DNA of 60,735 nucleotides from JBHICC01 sp046759385 (GCA_046759385.1 JBHICC010000013.1:1-60735), one strand, 5' to 3'. Positions 34,024 to 44,385 are shown, counted from the first letter of the stretch. Notes: generated by a model from the letters alone, not told the origin. Translations and numbers: made by a program.

Positions 34024-34965
34024 ATGCGAACCGTAAATCGATTCAGCGCCTGCCTTATACTGCTAATCGGGGCTGCATGGGCCACGCGCGACGCCGCGCC
34101 CGCGCAATCGACTTCTGTAGAGCGCCGCGCACAGAGCGCTATCGTCATCAGCATAGACGGCCTGCGCCCCGACGCCATCGGCCCGACACACGCGCCGACC
34201 TTGCATGATCTAGTTCAGCGCGGCACCTACTGCCCTGTTGCACAGACCGTCTGGCCATCTAACACCCTTCCCGCCCATACCTCGATGTTTACTGGGCTCG
34301 ATGTCCCTAAGCATGGAGTGCTGTGGAAGCATTATCGTCCTGGTTATTACAACGGAGAAACGGTGTTTTCTGTTGCAAAGGGGGCAGGCTTCAAGACAGC
34401 GATGTTTTACGCCAAGCAAAAGCTCAACTATCTCGCACGCCCCGGCACACTCGATTTGGTCTACGGCGCACAGCCAAGTGCTACCTTCCATCCTGATTTG
34501 AGTGCCGCTGGCGTCGCGCGCCAATTCGAGCGCATCTGGATGCAGCAGCATTACGATCTGGTATTCATCCACATTCGCGAGCCCGATCGAGTCGGCCATC
34601 TTTGGGGCTGGATGAGTGGCCCGTACTTGCGCGCGGTCACTGTTGCCGACCAGGCGGTCCGGGAGATTGTGGTGACATTAAAACGCGCTAGGACTTGGGG
34701 AAAGACGTTGCTTGTTGTTACCGCTGACCACGGAGGTAGCGGGCGCCAGCACAGTACTCAAGGCAGGCATGAAGATCGCACGATCCCTTGGATTGCCGTG
34801 GGTCCAGGGGTGCCGGCTAGCAAGACCCTGAACAGGCCTGTTTATATCTATGATACCGCCCCAACGGTGCTCGCGTTCCTAGGATTGCGGCTAGGCAGTG
34901 ACGTGGACGGCCGAACGATTGAGGAGGTTCTGGGCGCAGACGGCAGTATTTCTTTGTCTAAGTAA
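34024..34965 (+). CDS. Exported nucleotide pyrophosphatase/phosphodiesterase-like enzyme
   Basis: 313 residues from ATG 34024, which has AAGG five bases upstream and lies beyond the amtB terminator. A signal peptide (residues 1-28, CLILLIGAAWA core) sends it to the periplasm. Alkaline-phosphatase-superfamily motifs: SIDGLRPDAIG with the first metal Asp, WPSNTLPAHTSMFTG with the nucleophile Thr/Asn region, HIREPDRVGHLWGW and TADHGGSG with the remaining metal ligands. This matches the NPP (type I phosphodiesterase) group, about 100 residues shorter than many members. It probably hydrolyses nucleotide or other phosphodiesters outside the inner membrane; substrate unknown. Confidence 0.85.
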   Translation: MRTVNRFSACLILLIGAAWATRDAAPAQSTSVERRAQSAIVISIDGLRPDAIGPTHAPTLHDLVQRGTYCPVAQTVWPSNTLPAHTSMFTGLDVPKHGVLWKHYRPGYYNGETVFSVAKGAGFKTAMFYAKQKLNYLARPGTLDLVYGAQPSATFHPDLSAAGVARQFERIWMQQHYDLVFIHIREPDRVGHLWGWMSGPYLRAVTVADQAVREIVVTLKRARTWGKTLLVVTADHGGSGRQHSTQGRHEDRTIPWIAVGPGVPASKTLNRPVYIYDTAPTVLAFLGLRLGSDVDGRTIEEVLGADGSISLSK

Positions 34966-35024
34966 CCCCCTGACGCGATCTCTCGGTTGCAAGGCAATGC
35001 CGCCTGTGTTACCGCTAGCGCCGC

Positions 35025-36134
35025 ATGATTACTGCTCGCACTGACGTGATCGGCAGCTTGTTACGCCCTCCAGCGCTGCTTTCGGCGCAACAGCAGCTGG
35101 CCGTCGGTGCTATCTCGCCGGCGCAATTCAAGGCGATCGAAGATCAGGCCGTGGACGAGGCCGTTGCGCTCCAGGAACAGGCCGGTCTCGACGTGGTGAC
35201 GGACGGCGAGATGCGCCGGTTATCTTTTCAGAGCCAGATGACAGCGGCCGTCGACGGCTTCGGCGAACATGACCTCGACGCCTTCCTCTGGGGCGATTGG
35301 TTCGGCGATGCTGACGTCGGCTACTGGCACAAGACTCGACCGACCCGTCTTGGGGTGGTGCACCAGTTATCGCGTAAACGTCATCTATCTGCAGAAGAGT
35401 TCACATATTTACGGTCGTGCACAACAAGAATTCCCAAGATCACTTTGCCGAGCCCGACCCTATGGACCAACTTCTGGTCCGCTGAACACTCCATCGACGC
35501 CTACCCGAGCTTGGAAGGTTTTCTTGCTGATGTTGTCGACATACTGCGCGGCGAAGTCGAGGAGTTGGCGCGCTTGGGCGCTACCTATATTCAAATCGAC
35601 GCGCCGCACTACACATTGCTTCTTGACCCGAAGACTCGGGCGTTTTACGAGCAACAGGGGTGGTCGCTCGATCGATGGTTGGATCGCGGAATTGAGTTGG
35701 ATAACGCGTTGATGACAGGATTTCCGAACGTGACTTTTGGTTTTCACCTCTGTCGTGGTAACCAAGACAGTCGTTGGTTGGTCGAAGGCGGATATGACCT
35801 GATCGCACAACCGATTTTCGGACGCATCAGAGCACAGCGACTGCTTCTAGAGTATGACGACGTGCGCTCCGGTTCTTTTGGCGCATTGGACGCGATCCCG
35901 GATGATAAGTTCGTCGTCCTTGGCCTGGTAAGCACTAAGCAATCACGCTTAGAGCCCCAAGAAAAGCTAATCGCACGTATACGCGACGCTGCCCAACATG
36001 TGTCGCTAGACCGTCTGGCGATCAGCCCGCAGTGCGGCTTCTCCACATCGATCATTGGCAACCGTATCTCGCTGGAAGATCAGCGAAACAAACTCAGCCT
36101 GATTGCCAAGACTGCCGGGGACGTATGGGGTTAA
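35025..36134 (+). CDS. MetE C-terminal-like methyltransferase (cobalamin-independent methionine synthase II family)
   Basis: 369 residues matching only the catalytic half of MetE. The zinc ligands are seen as HLCRGN (His and Cys) and ISPQCGFSTS (Cys), with a Glu between them expected. IGSLLRPPALL and LDVVTDGEMRRLSF are typical starts of the short stand-alone forms. It would transfer a methyl group to a thiol such as homocysteine; the donor need not be methyl-tetrahydrofolate, since the N-terminal half of MetE is absent. Fourteen bases separate it from oligopeptidase B, so they share a transcript. Confidence 0.85.
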   Translation: MITARTDVIGSLLRPPALLSAQQQLAVGAISPAQFKAIEDQAVDEAVALQEQAGLDVVTDGEMRRLSFQSQMTAAVDGFGEHDLDAFLWGDWFGDADVGYWHKTRPTRLGVVHQLSRKRHLSAEEFTYLRSCTTRIPKITLPSPTLWTNFWSAEHSIDAYPSLEGFLADVVDILRGEVEELARLGATYIQIDAPHYTLLLDPKTRAFYEQQGWSLDRWLDRGIELDNALMTGFPNVTFGFHLCRGNQDSRWLVEGGYDLIAQPIFGRIRAQRLLLEYDDVRSGSFGALDAIPDDKFVVLGLVSTKQSRLEPQEKLIARIRDAAQHVSLDRLAISPQCGFSTSIIGNRISLEDQRNKLSLIAKTAGDVWG

Positions 36135-36148
36135 TGGAGTAGCGATCG

Positions 36149-38191
36149 ATGACTAAACCGAAACCGCCACGCGCACACAAACGGCCAAAGATTCTTAGGC
36201 ATCACGACACAAAACGCAGCGACCCGTGGTTCTGGCTTAGGGAGAAGGACAATCCAGACGTAATTTCTTACCTAATGGCAGAGAATGCCTACACTGATGC
36301 GGTCATGAAAACGACGTCGTCCCTGCAACAAGCGCTATATGAGGAAATGCGTGCGCGCATCAAAGAAGACGACAGTACCGTTCCAGAGAAGGAAGGGGCT
36401 TACTCTTATTATCGACGTTACGTTGCGGGAGGTCAGTATCCGATTTTCTGTCGCATGCGCCAAAACGGCAGCGAAGAAATCGCCCTAGATGCTAACGAGC
36501 TTGCCCAGGGACGCCCTTATCTACGCTTAGGTGTCTGCCACAACAGTCCCGACCATCGGTACCTCGCATACTCCTTGGATCTCGACGGCTCCGAGGAGTT
36601 TACCCTGCAGATTAAAGACTTAACGACCGGGGTGTCACTCGAGGAACGCATCCCCAAGACGTACGATTCGCTAGAATGGGCAAATGACAGTCACACGTTC
36701 TTTTACACCAAGCTTGACCGTTACCATCGTCCGCGACAGGTTTACCGTCATCGCCTGGGAGATGATCCCAGCACCGATGCACTGATCTTCGAAGAGCAAG
36801 ATCCGCGCTTCTTTGTTTCGCTTTCGAAATCCGAGAGCAATCGCTTTATCTACATTGCCTCTGAAGGTAACAACATGTCGGAATGGCGTTATCTCGATGC
36901 CAATGATCCGAACGGTGTTGTCCTACTCATCGAGCCTCGTTCCGAGGAGCATGAGTACGACGTCACAGATAATGGCGATCAGTTTTTTATCCGCACGAAT
37001 GTCGCCAGTGCCAAGGACTTCAAGATCGTACGAACGCCGATTACGGGCCCATCGGCAAGTAACTGGCAGGACTTTATTGGCCATGAACCCGGTAGATTGA
37101 TAACCGACCTCATCGCTTTCAGAACCTATCTCGTTGTTTCGGAGAGCAGCCGCGCTATCCCTCGAATCAGAGTGATTCACCTTCCGAGCGGTGACAATCA
37201 TTATATTGAGTTCGGCGAGGGTGCCTATGAAATCGAGGCGCGGGCCGGACGCGAGTTCGATGCTACCACATTGCGTTTCATCTATACGTCGCTAGCCATG
37301 CCTGAACAAACGTATGACTATCACATGGCAACGCGCACACGGGAACTGCTTAAACAACAAACAGTGCTAGGTGGCTTCGATACAAGCAACTATCTATCGA
37401 AACGTGTCTACGCCAAAAGCTCCGACGGTGTGGAAATTCCCATCTCGTTGTTTTATCACAAGAGCGTCTCTCTGAACGGGACCGCGCCGCTGTTGCTGTA
37501 CGGCTATGGATCCTATGGCAATAGCATTCCGCCGCGTTTCGGTCACACACGACTGAGTTACGTCGACCGCGGCTTTGTCTACGCCATCGCGCATATACGC
37601 GGTGGCATGGAAATGGGATATCAATGGTACGAAGATGGCAAGCTTCTTAAAAAGAAGAACACGTTCAATGATTATATCGTCTGCGCCGAGTATCTGATCG
37701 AGAAGAAATTTACTGCCAAAGGTCAAATTCTCGCCGTCGGGGGTAGTGCCGGCGGAATGCTCATGGGAACGATTGCCAACACACGTCCCGATCTCTTTAA
37801 GGCCATCATCGCCCATGTACCGTTTGTCGATGTGATTAACACGATGCTGGACGATACGCTGCCATTGACGACCTTGGAATACAACGAATGGGGCAATCCC
37901 AACGATGAGGAGTACTTCAACTACATGCTATCTTATTCACCCTACGACAATGTGAAATCTCACGACTACCCGCACATGTTGATCATCTCGGGCATGAATG
38001 ATCCGCGGGTGACTTACTGGGAGCCGGCGAAGTGGACAGCGAAGCTACGTGATACGAAGACTGACGATAATCTTTTGCTGCTAAAAACCCATATGGACTT
38101 CGGACACGGCGGCGCCTCTGGCCGCTTTGATCATCTGAAAGAAGCGGCGCTCGATGTCACCTTCGCCTTGAAGGCGTTTGGCCATACGTAG
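36149..38191 (+). CDS. ptrB: Oligopeptidase B
   Basis: 680 residues, family length. An N-terminal seven-bladed propeller domain (about 75-420) covers an alpha/beta-hydrolase domain with the nucleophile serine in GGSAGGMLMG, the catalytic Asp in GMNDPRVTYWEP and the His in GHGGASGRFDH. It is an S9A serine protease that cuts short peptides after Arg or Lys in the cytoplasm. No signal peptide is present. It is co-transcribed with the MetE-like gene. Confidence 0.94.
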   Translation: MTKPKPPRAHKRPKILRHHDTKRSDPWFWLREKDNPDVISYLMAENAYTDAVMKTTSSLQQALYEEMRARIKEDDSTVPEKEGAYSYYRRYVAGGQYPIFCRMRQNGSEEIALDANELAQGRPYLRLGVCHNSPDHRYLAYSLDLDGSEEFTLQIKDLTTGVSLEERIPKTYDSLEWANDSHTFFYTKLDRYHRPRQVYRHRLGDDPSTDALIFEEQDPRFFVSLSKSESNRFIYIASEGNNMSEWRYLDANDPNGVVLLIEPRSEEHEYDVTDNGDQFFIRTNVASAKDFKIVRTPITGPSASNWQDFIGHEPGRLITDLIAFRTYLVVSESSRAIPRIRVIHLPSGDNHYIEFGEGAYEIEARAGREFDATTLRFIYTSLAMPEQTYDYHMATRTRELLKQQTVLGGFDTSNYLSKRVYAKSSDGVEIPISLFYHKSVSLNGTAPLLLYGYGSYGNSIPPRFGHTRLSYVDRGFVYAIAHIRGGMEMGYQWYEDGKLLKKKNTFNDYIVCAEYLIEKKFTAKGQILAVGGSAGGMLMGTIANTRPDLFKAIIAHVPFVDVINTMLDDTLPLTTLEYNEWGNPNDEEYFNYMLSYSPYDNVKSHDYPHMLIISGMNDPRVTYWEPAKWTAKLRDTKTDDNLLLLKTHMDFGHGGASGRFDHLKEAALDVTFALKAFGHT

Positions 38192-38335
38192 ATCCGTTCA
38201 CTCCCTTGCCCAGGGCTAATATAGGAAGGCGGGTATCTGAATAGCCTAAGGATGTGCTACATGGGCCATGGTACACCCCTTCCACCGTTCTTTTTTTGGC
38301 GCTGCTGTTGGGGAGCCTACGCCATTGTAGTGCGT

Positions 38336-40312
38336 CTAGCCTTTCGCCAGCTTTAGATGCTCGCGTATGAAAGCGCTGTCCATCTCGATGAGTGGACGCG
38401 GCCTAGCAATGCTGAATCCCTGTGCATAATCCACACCGATCTCGCGCAGCTTCTGCAGGATCTGCTCTTTTTCAACGAACTCGGCTACGGTACGTTTGCC
38501 CATTACATGGCCCATTTCGTTAATCGACTTAACCATCGCGTAGTCGATCGGATCGTCGACGATGTCCTTCACAAAGATACCGTCGATCTTCAGGTAATCG
38601 ACAGGAAGATTTTTCAGATAAGCAAAAGAGGACATGCCGGATCCAAAGTCATCGAGCGAAAACCGACAACCAAGATTTTTCAATATAGACATGAAACGTG
38701 TTGCCTTGGCTAGATTACCAATTGCCGCAGTCTCTGTTATCTCGAAACAGATCTTTTCCGGCGGAAGTGCACTATGATTGAACTGTTTTACCATGAACTG
38801 CATAAAATCGGCGTCGCCAATAGAATGGCCTGACAAATTTATTGTGCACAACTGAAGTCGTTCTAATTGTTCCGGATGTTCTTCTAACCAATGGAAAGCG
38901 GTTCGTGTAACCCAACGATCTAGGGTGAGCATCATGTTATAACGCTCGGCAGCGTGCAGAAATGCGCGCGGTCTTATGATTTTGCCGTCCTTATCCTCCA
39001 TGCGCAGTAGAAATTCGAAGTGTATCCCTTCGTCTATGGTGCCAACGGGAACGATGAGCTGGTAATACAGGTGAAAGCGTCCTTCATCCATTGCTTCTGC
39101 AATGCGCGACACCCACTGCATTTCACCATGCCTTCGCATGAGTGTGCTATCGTCCTCGCGATACTCGTGTATGCGGTTACGGCCAGCGTCCTTGGCCGCG
39201 TAACAGGTGGCATCAGCCCCCTTCAACACACGCGATAGGTTATCGCTGTGCTCCGTGATCGAAACTAGTCCGATGCTCGCCCCAAGCGTGAAGCTATTGC
39301 CTTCCCACACGAAGCGAAAATCCTGAATTGTCTCAAGCAAATGATTAGCAATCCGGAACGCCTGCTGCGGAGGACAATGCTCCAACAGAACACCAAACTC
39401 GTCGCCGCCCAGTCGTGCCAAGGTATCATGTTTGCGCAACTTATCGTGCAGCACGGCACCGAGCTGTCGTAGGTACTCGTCGCCGGCGGTATGGCCGCAC
39501 GTATCGTTGACCACCTTGAACTGATCGAGATCCATGTAAAGCAATGCATGTTGACTGCGCTCGCTTCTTGACAAGTTCAGAGCAACAACCAGACGGCGCT
39601 CAAATTCGCGTCGGTTGACCAAACCAGTCAGCGGGTCATGGGTGGCCTGAAAGGACAAATCGGATTGGTAGCGCTGGATCGCATCTCGCATGGATCTAAA
39701 CGTAGTAATGAGCGTTCCCATCTCGTCAGTTCCAGGTCTAGGCAGGGGTGTGCGGAAATCCCCCTTCGCTAGGCGCGCCGACGCTTCCGATAATTGCTTA
39801 ACCGGGCGGCTAACCACCATCTCCAAGGTAATCGCTATGGCGACTGTGAACACCAACACGATCAATACGAAAGCGATCAAGAAATATTGCTGCAGATTTG
39901 CTACTGCGGTCATCGTGTCTGACGTGTCGACGGTTACTCGCAGCAAGCCAAGGCTGCCACCTGCTCCACTGATTGACTGTTCCAGCGTATATTGCGCACT
40001 CGTATTCGAAGGTCTCTGCGTTTGTTCGGACGGGTAGAGACGCTTACCGTGGCCATCCAGAAGCTCTATTGCTGCCCAGTCTCGGTTCTCTTTCAGCCCT
40101 CGGTTCAGCGTATTTTTCACGGTGTCATGTTTGTTCGTTGCCAGCATCGACACCACGTCCTCAGCCAAACTGCGTAGGTGCCCGAGCATTTGTTGCTTGT
40201 GCTCTTGCTCGAGGATCGCCGTAATCTGTGGCAGCCAATGCACATTCACGTATGCAGTTAGCAATACACCGAAAACTAGAAGTGGCAAAAACAATTTAAG
40301 TCGTAAACTCAT
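38336..40312 (-). CDS. Membrane GGDEF-EAL protein with HAMP domain
   Basis: 658 residues. A membrane helix at about 8-25, a periplasmic sensor of about 110 residues and a second helix at about 143-165 are followed by HAMP (about 168-220), GGDEF (LARLGGDEFGVLLEHC, intact) and EAL domains. In the EAL domain the first motif reads FEFLLR instead of EAL, but the Glu is kept, as are INLSGHS, FEITETAAI, SLDDFGSG, LKIDG and YAQGFSIARP. It may both make and break cyclic di-GMP. Its sequence closely parallels the neighbour at 40376-42844 from GGDEF on, with 63 bases between them, so they arose by duplication. Confidence 0.93.
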   Translation of the reverse strand: MSLRLKLFLPLLVFGVLLTAYVNVHWLPQITAILEQEHKQQMLGHLRSLAEDVVSMLATNKHDTVKNTLNRGLKENRDWAAIELLDGHGKRLYPSEQTQRPSNTSAQYTLEQSISGAGGSLGLLRVTVDTSDTMTAVANLQQYFLIAFVLIVLVFTVAIAITLEMVVSRPVKQLSEASARLAKGDFRTPLPRPGTDEMGTLITTFRSMRDAIQRYQSDLSFQATHDPLTGLVNRREFERRLVVALNLSRSERSQHALLYMDLDQFKVVNDTCGHTAGDEYLRQLGAVLHDKLRKHDTLARLGGDEFGVLLEHCPPQQAFRIANHLLETIQDFRFVWEGNSFTLGASIGLVSITEHSDNLSRVLKGADATCYAAKDAGRNRIHEYREDDSTLMRRHGEMQWVSRIAEAMDEGRFHLYYQLIVPVGTIDEGIHFEFLLRMEDKDGKIIRPRAFLHAAERYNMMLTLDRWVTRTAFHWLEEHPEQLERLQLCTINLSGHSIGDADFMQFMVKQFNHSALPPEKICFEITETAAIGNLAKATRFMSILKNLGCRFSLDDFGSGMSSFAYLKNLPVDYLKIDGIFVKDIVDDPIDYAMVKSINEMGHVMGKRTVAEFVEKEQILQKLREIGVDYAQGFSIARPRPLIEMDSAFIREHLKLAKG

Positions 40313-40375
40313 GACTAATTACTCTTTAAACACACTTCATCACACTCCCTCTTTCCACTTACATGCCGCATCGTC

Positions 40376-42844
40376 CTAACTACTTACCTGTTTTTGCGGT
40401 ACTAACTCTATGCAGTCCTCTAGTGGCACAGGCTTAGCGATCTCGAATCCCTGCGCGTAGTCCACGCCAAGCTCTTTGAGCTTCTCTAGAACATCTCTTT
40501 GTTCAACGGACTCAGCGATTGTGCGAATACCCATCACATCTCCAATCTGATGAATGATCTTCACCATCGCGTAATCGACCGGATCACTGACTGTATCCCT
40601 AATAAAGCTACCGTCTATCTTGAGAAAGTCGACTTGCAGATTCTTGAGGTAAGCGAAAGAGCTTAGTCCGCTACCAAAATCGTCGAGAGCGAAGAGACAA
40701 CCCATGTCTTTCAACACAGAGATAAATCGCATCGCGCGTGTTAAATTTGCAATCGCTGCTGTCTCCGTTATTTCAAAGCAAAACTTGTTTGGTGTGATTT
40801 GACTCTGATTAAACTGTTCAACTACGAAATCCAGGAAGCGCTCGTCTGAAAGCGACTGGCCGGAGAGATTGATGGCGAGAATACCGAGATTTTGCCCCGC
40901 TGTGCCTCCCAACTCGCGTAGAAAGGCGCACACTTTGCGAATGACCCACCGGTCTATAATTGGCATCAAGCTGTAGCGCTTGGCAGCGGGCAGAAAGGCG
41001 GTCGTGGGAACCACTTTGCCATTCTCGTCGTGCATACGTGTTGAGATCTCAGAGTACTCGTGTTCCTGCGCCACTTCTGACAATGCCATGGCCTGCTGTC
41101 CATACAGATCGATTCGATCCTCCTCGATCGCTCTAGCGATGCGCGCCACCCATTGCATTTCCCCTTGGCGCTTCGCCAACACTTTGTCATCGGGTGCGTT
41201 GACGTAAACTCGATCGCGACCGCGATCTTTTGCCGCGTAACAGGCAGAATCGGCCATGCCCATCACTTCGCTAATGCTGCCGCTGTCGGCGGTGACGGGT
41301 ACGACGCCGATGCTCACGCCGACTTCAAACACATGGTCCTGCCAGGCAAACTGGAAGTTCTGAACAATGCTTCTGAGCCCATCGGCGATTTTCCTGGCCT
41401 GGCCCAGCGGACACCCCTCAAGCAGCACGGCGAATTCGTCACCGCCGAGACGCGCCAAGGTGTCACTCTCACGGACACCGGGCTGCAGCTCGGTAGCAAG
41501 CTGTCTCAGCAGCGCATCACCGGCAATATGGCCGCACGTGTCGTTGACTACCTTGAAGTGATCGAGATCGAGGTAACACATGGCGTGCTGACGGTCCTCA
41601 TTGTGCGCACTCTCCAGCGCTTGCGTAAGGCGTATCTCGAATTCTTGACGATTTACGAGACCTGTCAGGGCATCGTGGCTTGCCTGATAGGACATACGGC
41701 GTGCCATACCACGCATCTCAGTCACATCATGAAACACGAGCACGGTACCCATTACCCGTCGCTGACTGTCGCGCAACGGCCCCGCCGTCACCTCTACAGA
41801 TACTTCGCGGTTTTCATCGCGTCGCGCAAGTAGTGTGTGGCCGGAGAGGCGAACGCTTCGTTCCTCATTCAGGCATCGATTGACCGGATCGGCGACCGGT
41901 TGACGTGTGGTTTCCTCGATAAGTTTGAACACCTCTGACAACGCGCGACCGCGTGCCTCTGCCACCGTCCAGCTAGTAAGCTGCTCTGCGACCGGATTCA
42001 GGTATTCGATCCAACCATTCGTGTCCGTTGTGATCACACCGTCACCAATGGCTTCCAACGTTACTTGGGCGAGCTCTTTTTCTAGGTACAGGTCGGCTTC
42101 CGTTCGCCGCCGTTCCTCGACCTCTGCCTCAAGTTCTGCATTGGTACGCTCGACTTGCAGTTTGGCGTCAGACAGACCATCGACCAGCTCAAGATTTTCA
42201 AATCGCAAGCGCAACGAGTCCTTTATCGTCGTGTGAATGGCGCGCCCGATAGCGCCCATCGCGCCCGCGAACACCAGCGCCATGAGCCCCATCAAAAAAT
42301 AAGTTTCACCACCCTGAAGAAACAGCAAGGTCGCGACCGGGACGAGTATGAGGAGCAGAAAACACGCATAAACCGTCAAGACGGCAGAGAGATAGGGCGC
42401 TGCCCCGGCAGCGATACCGCCAATTAGTAGCAGAAGAAAACTTTGATGCAAAACATGTCCGTCCGGAAACAGCGCGGCACCTCCCAAGCCCCAGGCGAAG
42501 CCGGCGAAGCCTGCGCCGATCGTGAACGGTAGCAACCAATGTTTGTTGTCGGCATTCGGTTGGCTCGCTCGCTGGTACGCCCGCACCAAAACATAACGAC
42601 CTAAAGTGATCAGACCGATCAGCCCAAACCAGACAAGTAACCAGACATGGTCCACCACTTTCCACAGACCGATCACGAGTAACGTGGCGATAACTAGCGT
42701 CACAACAAAACCGTGGCTGGCCTGGCTGTAAAGCAACCTGACCTGCTCTGCAAGTACCCGCTGATCTCGACTTGCGATGTCAGTCAACTCGCTTCGGTTC
42801 GTAGATGGGGACGCGTCGGAGCGCTTATTCCTACTTTCAACCAT
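40376..42844 (-). CDS. Membrane PAS-GGDEF-EAL protein
   Basis: 822 residues. The N-terminal region has about six membrane helices (45-215) resembling a MASE-type sensor, then a coiled coil (about 225-260, VERTNAELEAEVEERRRTEADL), a PAS domain (about 265-385, DGVITTDTNGWIEYLNPVAEQL), GGDEF (LARLGGDEFAVLLEGC, intact) and EAL. The EAL signature is degenerate (YSEISTRM) although its Glu is kept; FEITETAAIANL, ALDDFGSGLSSFAY, LKIDGSFI and YAQGFEIAKP are present. It turns over cyclic di-GMP in response to a membrane and perhaps a redox or ligand signal. It lies upstream of its paralogue on the same strand. Confidence 0.93.
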   Translation of the reverse strand: MVESRNKRSDASPSTNRSELTDIASRDQRVLAEQVRLLYSQASHGFVVTLVIATLLVIGLWKVVDHVWLLVWFGLIGLITLGRYVLVRAYQRASQPNADNKHWLLPFTIGAGFAGFAWGLGGAALFPDGHVLHQSFLLLLIGGIAAGAAPYLSAVLTVYACFLLLILVPVATLLFLQGGETYFLMGLMALVFAGAMGAIGRAIHTTIKDSLRLRFENLELVDGLSDAKLQVERTNAELEAEVEERRRTEADLYLEKELAQVTLEAIGDGVITTDTNGWIEYLNPVAEQLTSWTVAEARGRALSEVFKLIEETTRQPVADPVNRCLNEERSVRLSGHTLLARRDENREVSVEVTAGPLRDSQRRVMGTVLVFHDVTEMRGMARRMSYQASHDALTGLVNRQEFEIRLTQALESAHNEDRQHAMCYLDLDHFKVVNDTCGHIAGDALLRQLATELQPGVRESDTLARLGGDEFAVLLEGCPLGQARKIADGLRSIVQNFQFAWQDHVFEVGVSIGVVPVTADSGSISEVMGMADSACYAAKDRGRDRVYVNAPDDKVLAKRQGEMQWVARIARAIEEDRIDLYGQQAMALSEVAQEHEYSEISTRMHDENGKVVPTTAFLPAAKRYSLMPIIDRWVIRKVCAFLRELGGTAGQNLGILAINLSGQSLSDERFLDFVVEQFNQSQITPNKFCFEITETAAIANLTRAMRFISVLKDMGCLFALDDFGSGLSSFAYLKNLQVDFLKIDGSFIRDTVSDPVDYAMVKIIHQIGDVMGIRTIAESVEQRDVLEKLKELGVDYAQGFEIAKPVPLEDCIELVPQKQVSS

Positions 42845-43348
42845 TTTTATGCGGCCTCAAGAGCAACGCCTTTCTTAAAGAAGCACGATCGATTACGGCA
42901 GCGGCACACGCACAGCCATCCTGCGCCATGGTAATAACGCTCCTATCGCTCCTGACCGACCTGGTTTTTCTTTCGGGGTTGGGCTCAAATCAGAAGAGCA
43001 GTCGGGTGCGACACTGACCCGGGCCCGAATGAGAAAAAAACTTGGACTGTCAGATACTTATATCAATCGTGCTACCGCCTAACATCGGTCTGGCGGCGCG
43101 GGCCAACCCACGTTTCTCACATACTCACGGAAGTATAGTATGCGTTTACAGCCATCGTTGACGGCCACCAGCGCACCCACGGCCACAGCGGACCTCGATG
43201 TTACGATTCAATTCAATAAGTTACTGACCTGCGCGGTCCGGCTGTGGTGCCGTTTCGGTTAGAGGTCGGCGGGTGAGATGCGGGGCGGTTACGGGGGTGG
43301 CAACCTATCGAAGTGTGCGATCAGATCGCGGATGACAGCAGCGCCATA
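42845..43348. other. Intergenic region, nothing recognised
   Basis: This 504-base stretch holds the promoter of the two GGDEF-EAL genes and the 3' end of the cysM transcript. A 29-codon plus-strand frame from 42929 has a hydrophobic stretch but no ribosome binding site. I looked for a cyclic-di-GMP riboswitch because of the neighbours and found no match. Confidence 0.4.
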
Positions 43349-44317
43349 TCACTCTTCGTCCCGGTGCCACATGCCGGTTGAACCATAGCGCTCCCCGGTA
43401 TCACAAAGCAGGGTCACGACAGTGCGGTAGCGGCCAGTGGCGGCCACCTTCAGGGCAGCGTGCACGTAGGCGCCGGAAGACGGCCCCACGAAAAGGCCCT
43501 GCTTCGCAAGCCGATGACACATGCTGAGACCGTCCTCAATGGTTACCGGAACACGTTCATCGATCAGGGCCTCATCAAGGATCGCAGGCAGAATGTCTTC
43601 AGGCTCACCCAGTGGCTTTAAGCCCTCGATACCCGGAAACCTGTCGGGTATGACCGACACGATATGCGTATCAGCACGGGCTTCGCGCAACCGCCGTCCG
43701 ATTCCGGTGATACTGCCGCCCGTGCCCACACCGGCGACGAACACTTCGGAGGAGGCGCCTGTCTGCGCCATCACTTGCTGCACTATCTCCTTGCCTGTTC
43801 CTTCATAATGGGAACGCCAGTTGTCCTCGTTGCTGTATTGGTCGCAATACCAGTAGCGATCCGGGTACTCGTCGGCTAGCCGCCGCGCCTCGTGCAATGC
43901 AAAGTCATAACCTTCAATCGGGTCGGTGATGATAAGTTCGGCGCCGTAGGCCGAGATCCTTTCCAAACGCTCCTTGCTCGCGTTGCCGGGAATCACAATG
44001 GACACCGGTATGCCCAAGGCAGCCCCAATCATTGCGTAGGCAATGCCTGCGTTACCGGAGGAGGAGTCGAGCAGGCGACGCCCACTCTCAAAGCGCCCGT
44101 CATCAAGAGCCTGACAGATCATCCGCGCTACTGGGCGGTCTTTTAGAGAACCGCCAGGATTACTGCTCTCCAACTTCGCGAATAGCCGCACGTTCGGCGC
44201 CACGTCGGCGACCAGGTCCAACTCGATCAACGGCGTGTGACCGATGGCACCCAGCAACCCTACGTTGTCGCAGGGGCGAGTCGTTTTCGGAGCGAGTGTT
44301 GAAGCTTTTTGAGCCAA
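43349..44317 (-). CDS. cysM: CysM-type cysteine synthase
   Basis: 322 residues. The TTG start is supported by GGAGG five bases upstream. Fold-type II PLP enzyme: Lys59 (NPGGSLKDRP) binds PLP, SSSGNAGIAYA binds substrate, GVGTGGSITGIG grips the phosphate, and GPSSGAYVHAAL follows. Mycobacterial CysM uses O-phosphoserine and a protein thiocarboxylate (CysO) as sulfur donor; the operon partners here, a CysO-like fusion and a JAMM protease, make the same chemistry likely, but sulfide and O-acetylserine use cannot be excluded. ThrH, which can make or break phosphoserine, is encoded 3 kb away. It is last in the three-gene operon. Confidence 0.88.
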   Translation of the reverse strand: MAQKASTLAPKTTRPCDNVGLLGAIGHTPLIELDLVADVAPNVRLFAKLESSNPGGSLKDRPVARMICQALDDGRFESGRRLLDSSSGNAGIAYAMIGAALGIPVSIVIPGNASKERLERISAYGAELIITDPIEGYDFALHEARRLADEYPDRYWYCDQYSNEDNWRSHYEGTGKEIVQQVMAQTGASSEVFVAGVGTGGSITGIGRRLREARADTHIVSVIPDRFPGIEGLKPLGEPEDILPAILDEALIDERVPVTIEDGLSMCHRLAKQGLFVGPSSGAYVHAALKVAATGRYRTVVTLLCDTGERYGSTGMWHRDEE

Positions 44318-44385
44318 TAATGCCTCCGCGGTGAGTTGCGAGCCAAGCGAGGATTTGATGAATCAGTTGCCTGAAAAACTAATGG

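Noticed and set aside
38253..38297. Terminator after oligopeptidase B
   Set aside because: A run of seven T is present, but the preceding stem is bulged and weak, so I do not call it.
42845..43348. Cyclic-di-GMP riboswitch upstream of the GGDEF-EAL genes
   Set aside because: A CACGCACAG string raised the idea, but the GCAAACC and later conserved blocks are missing and the strand is wrong for those genes.
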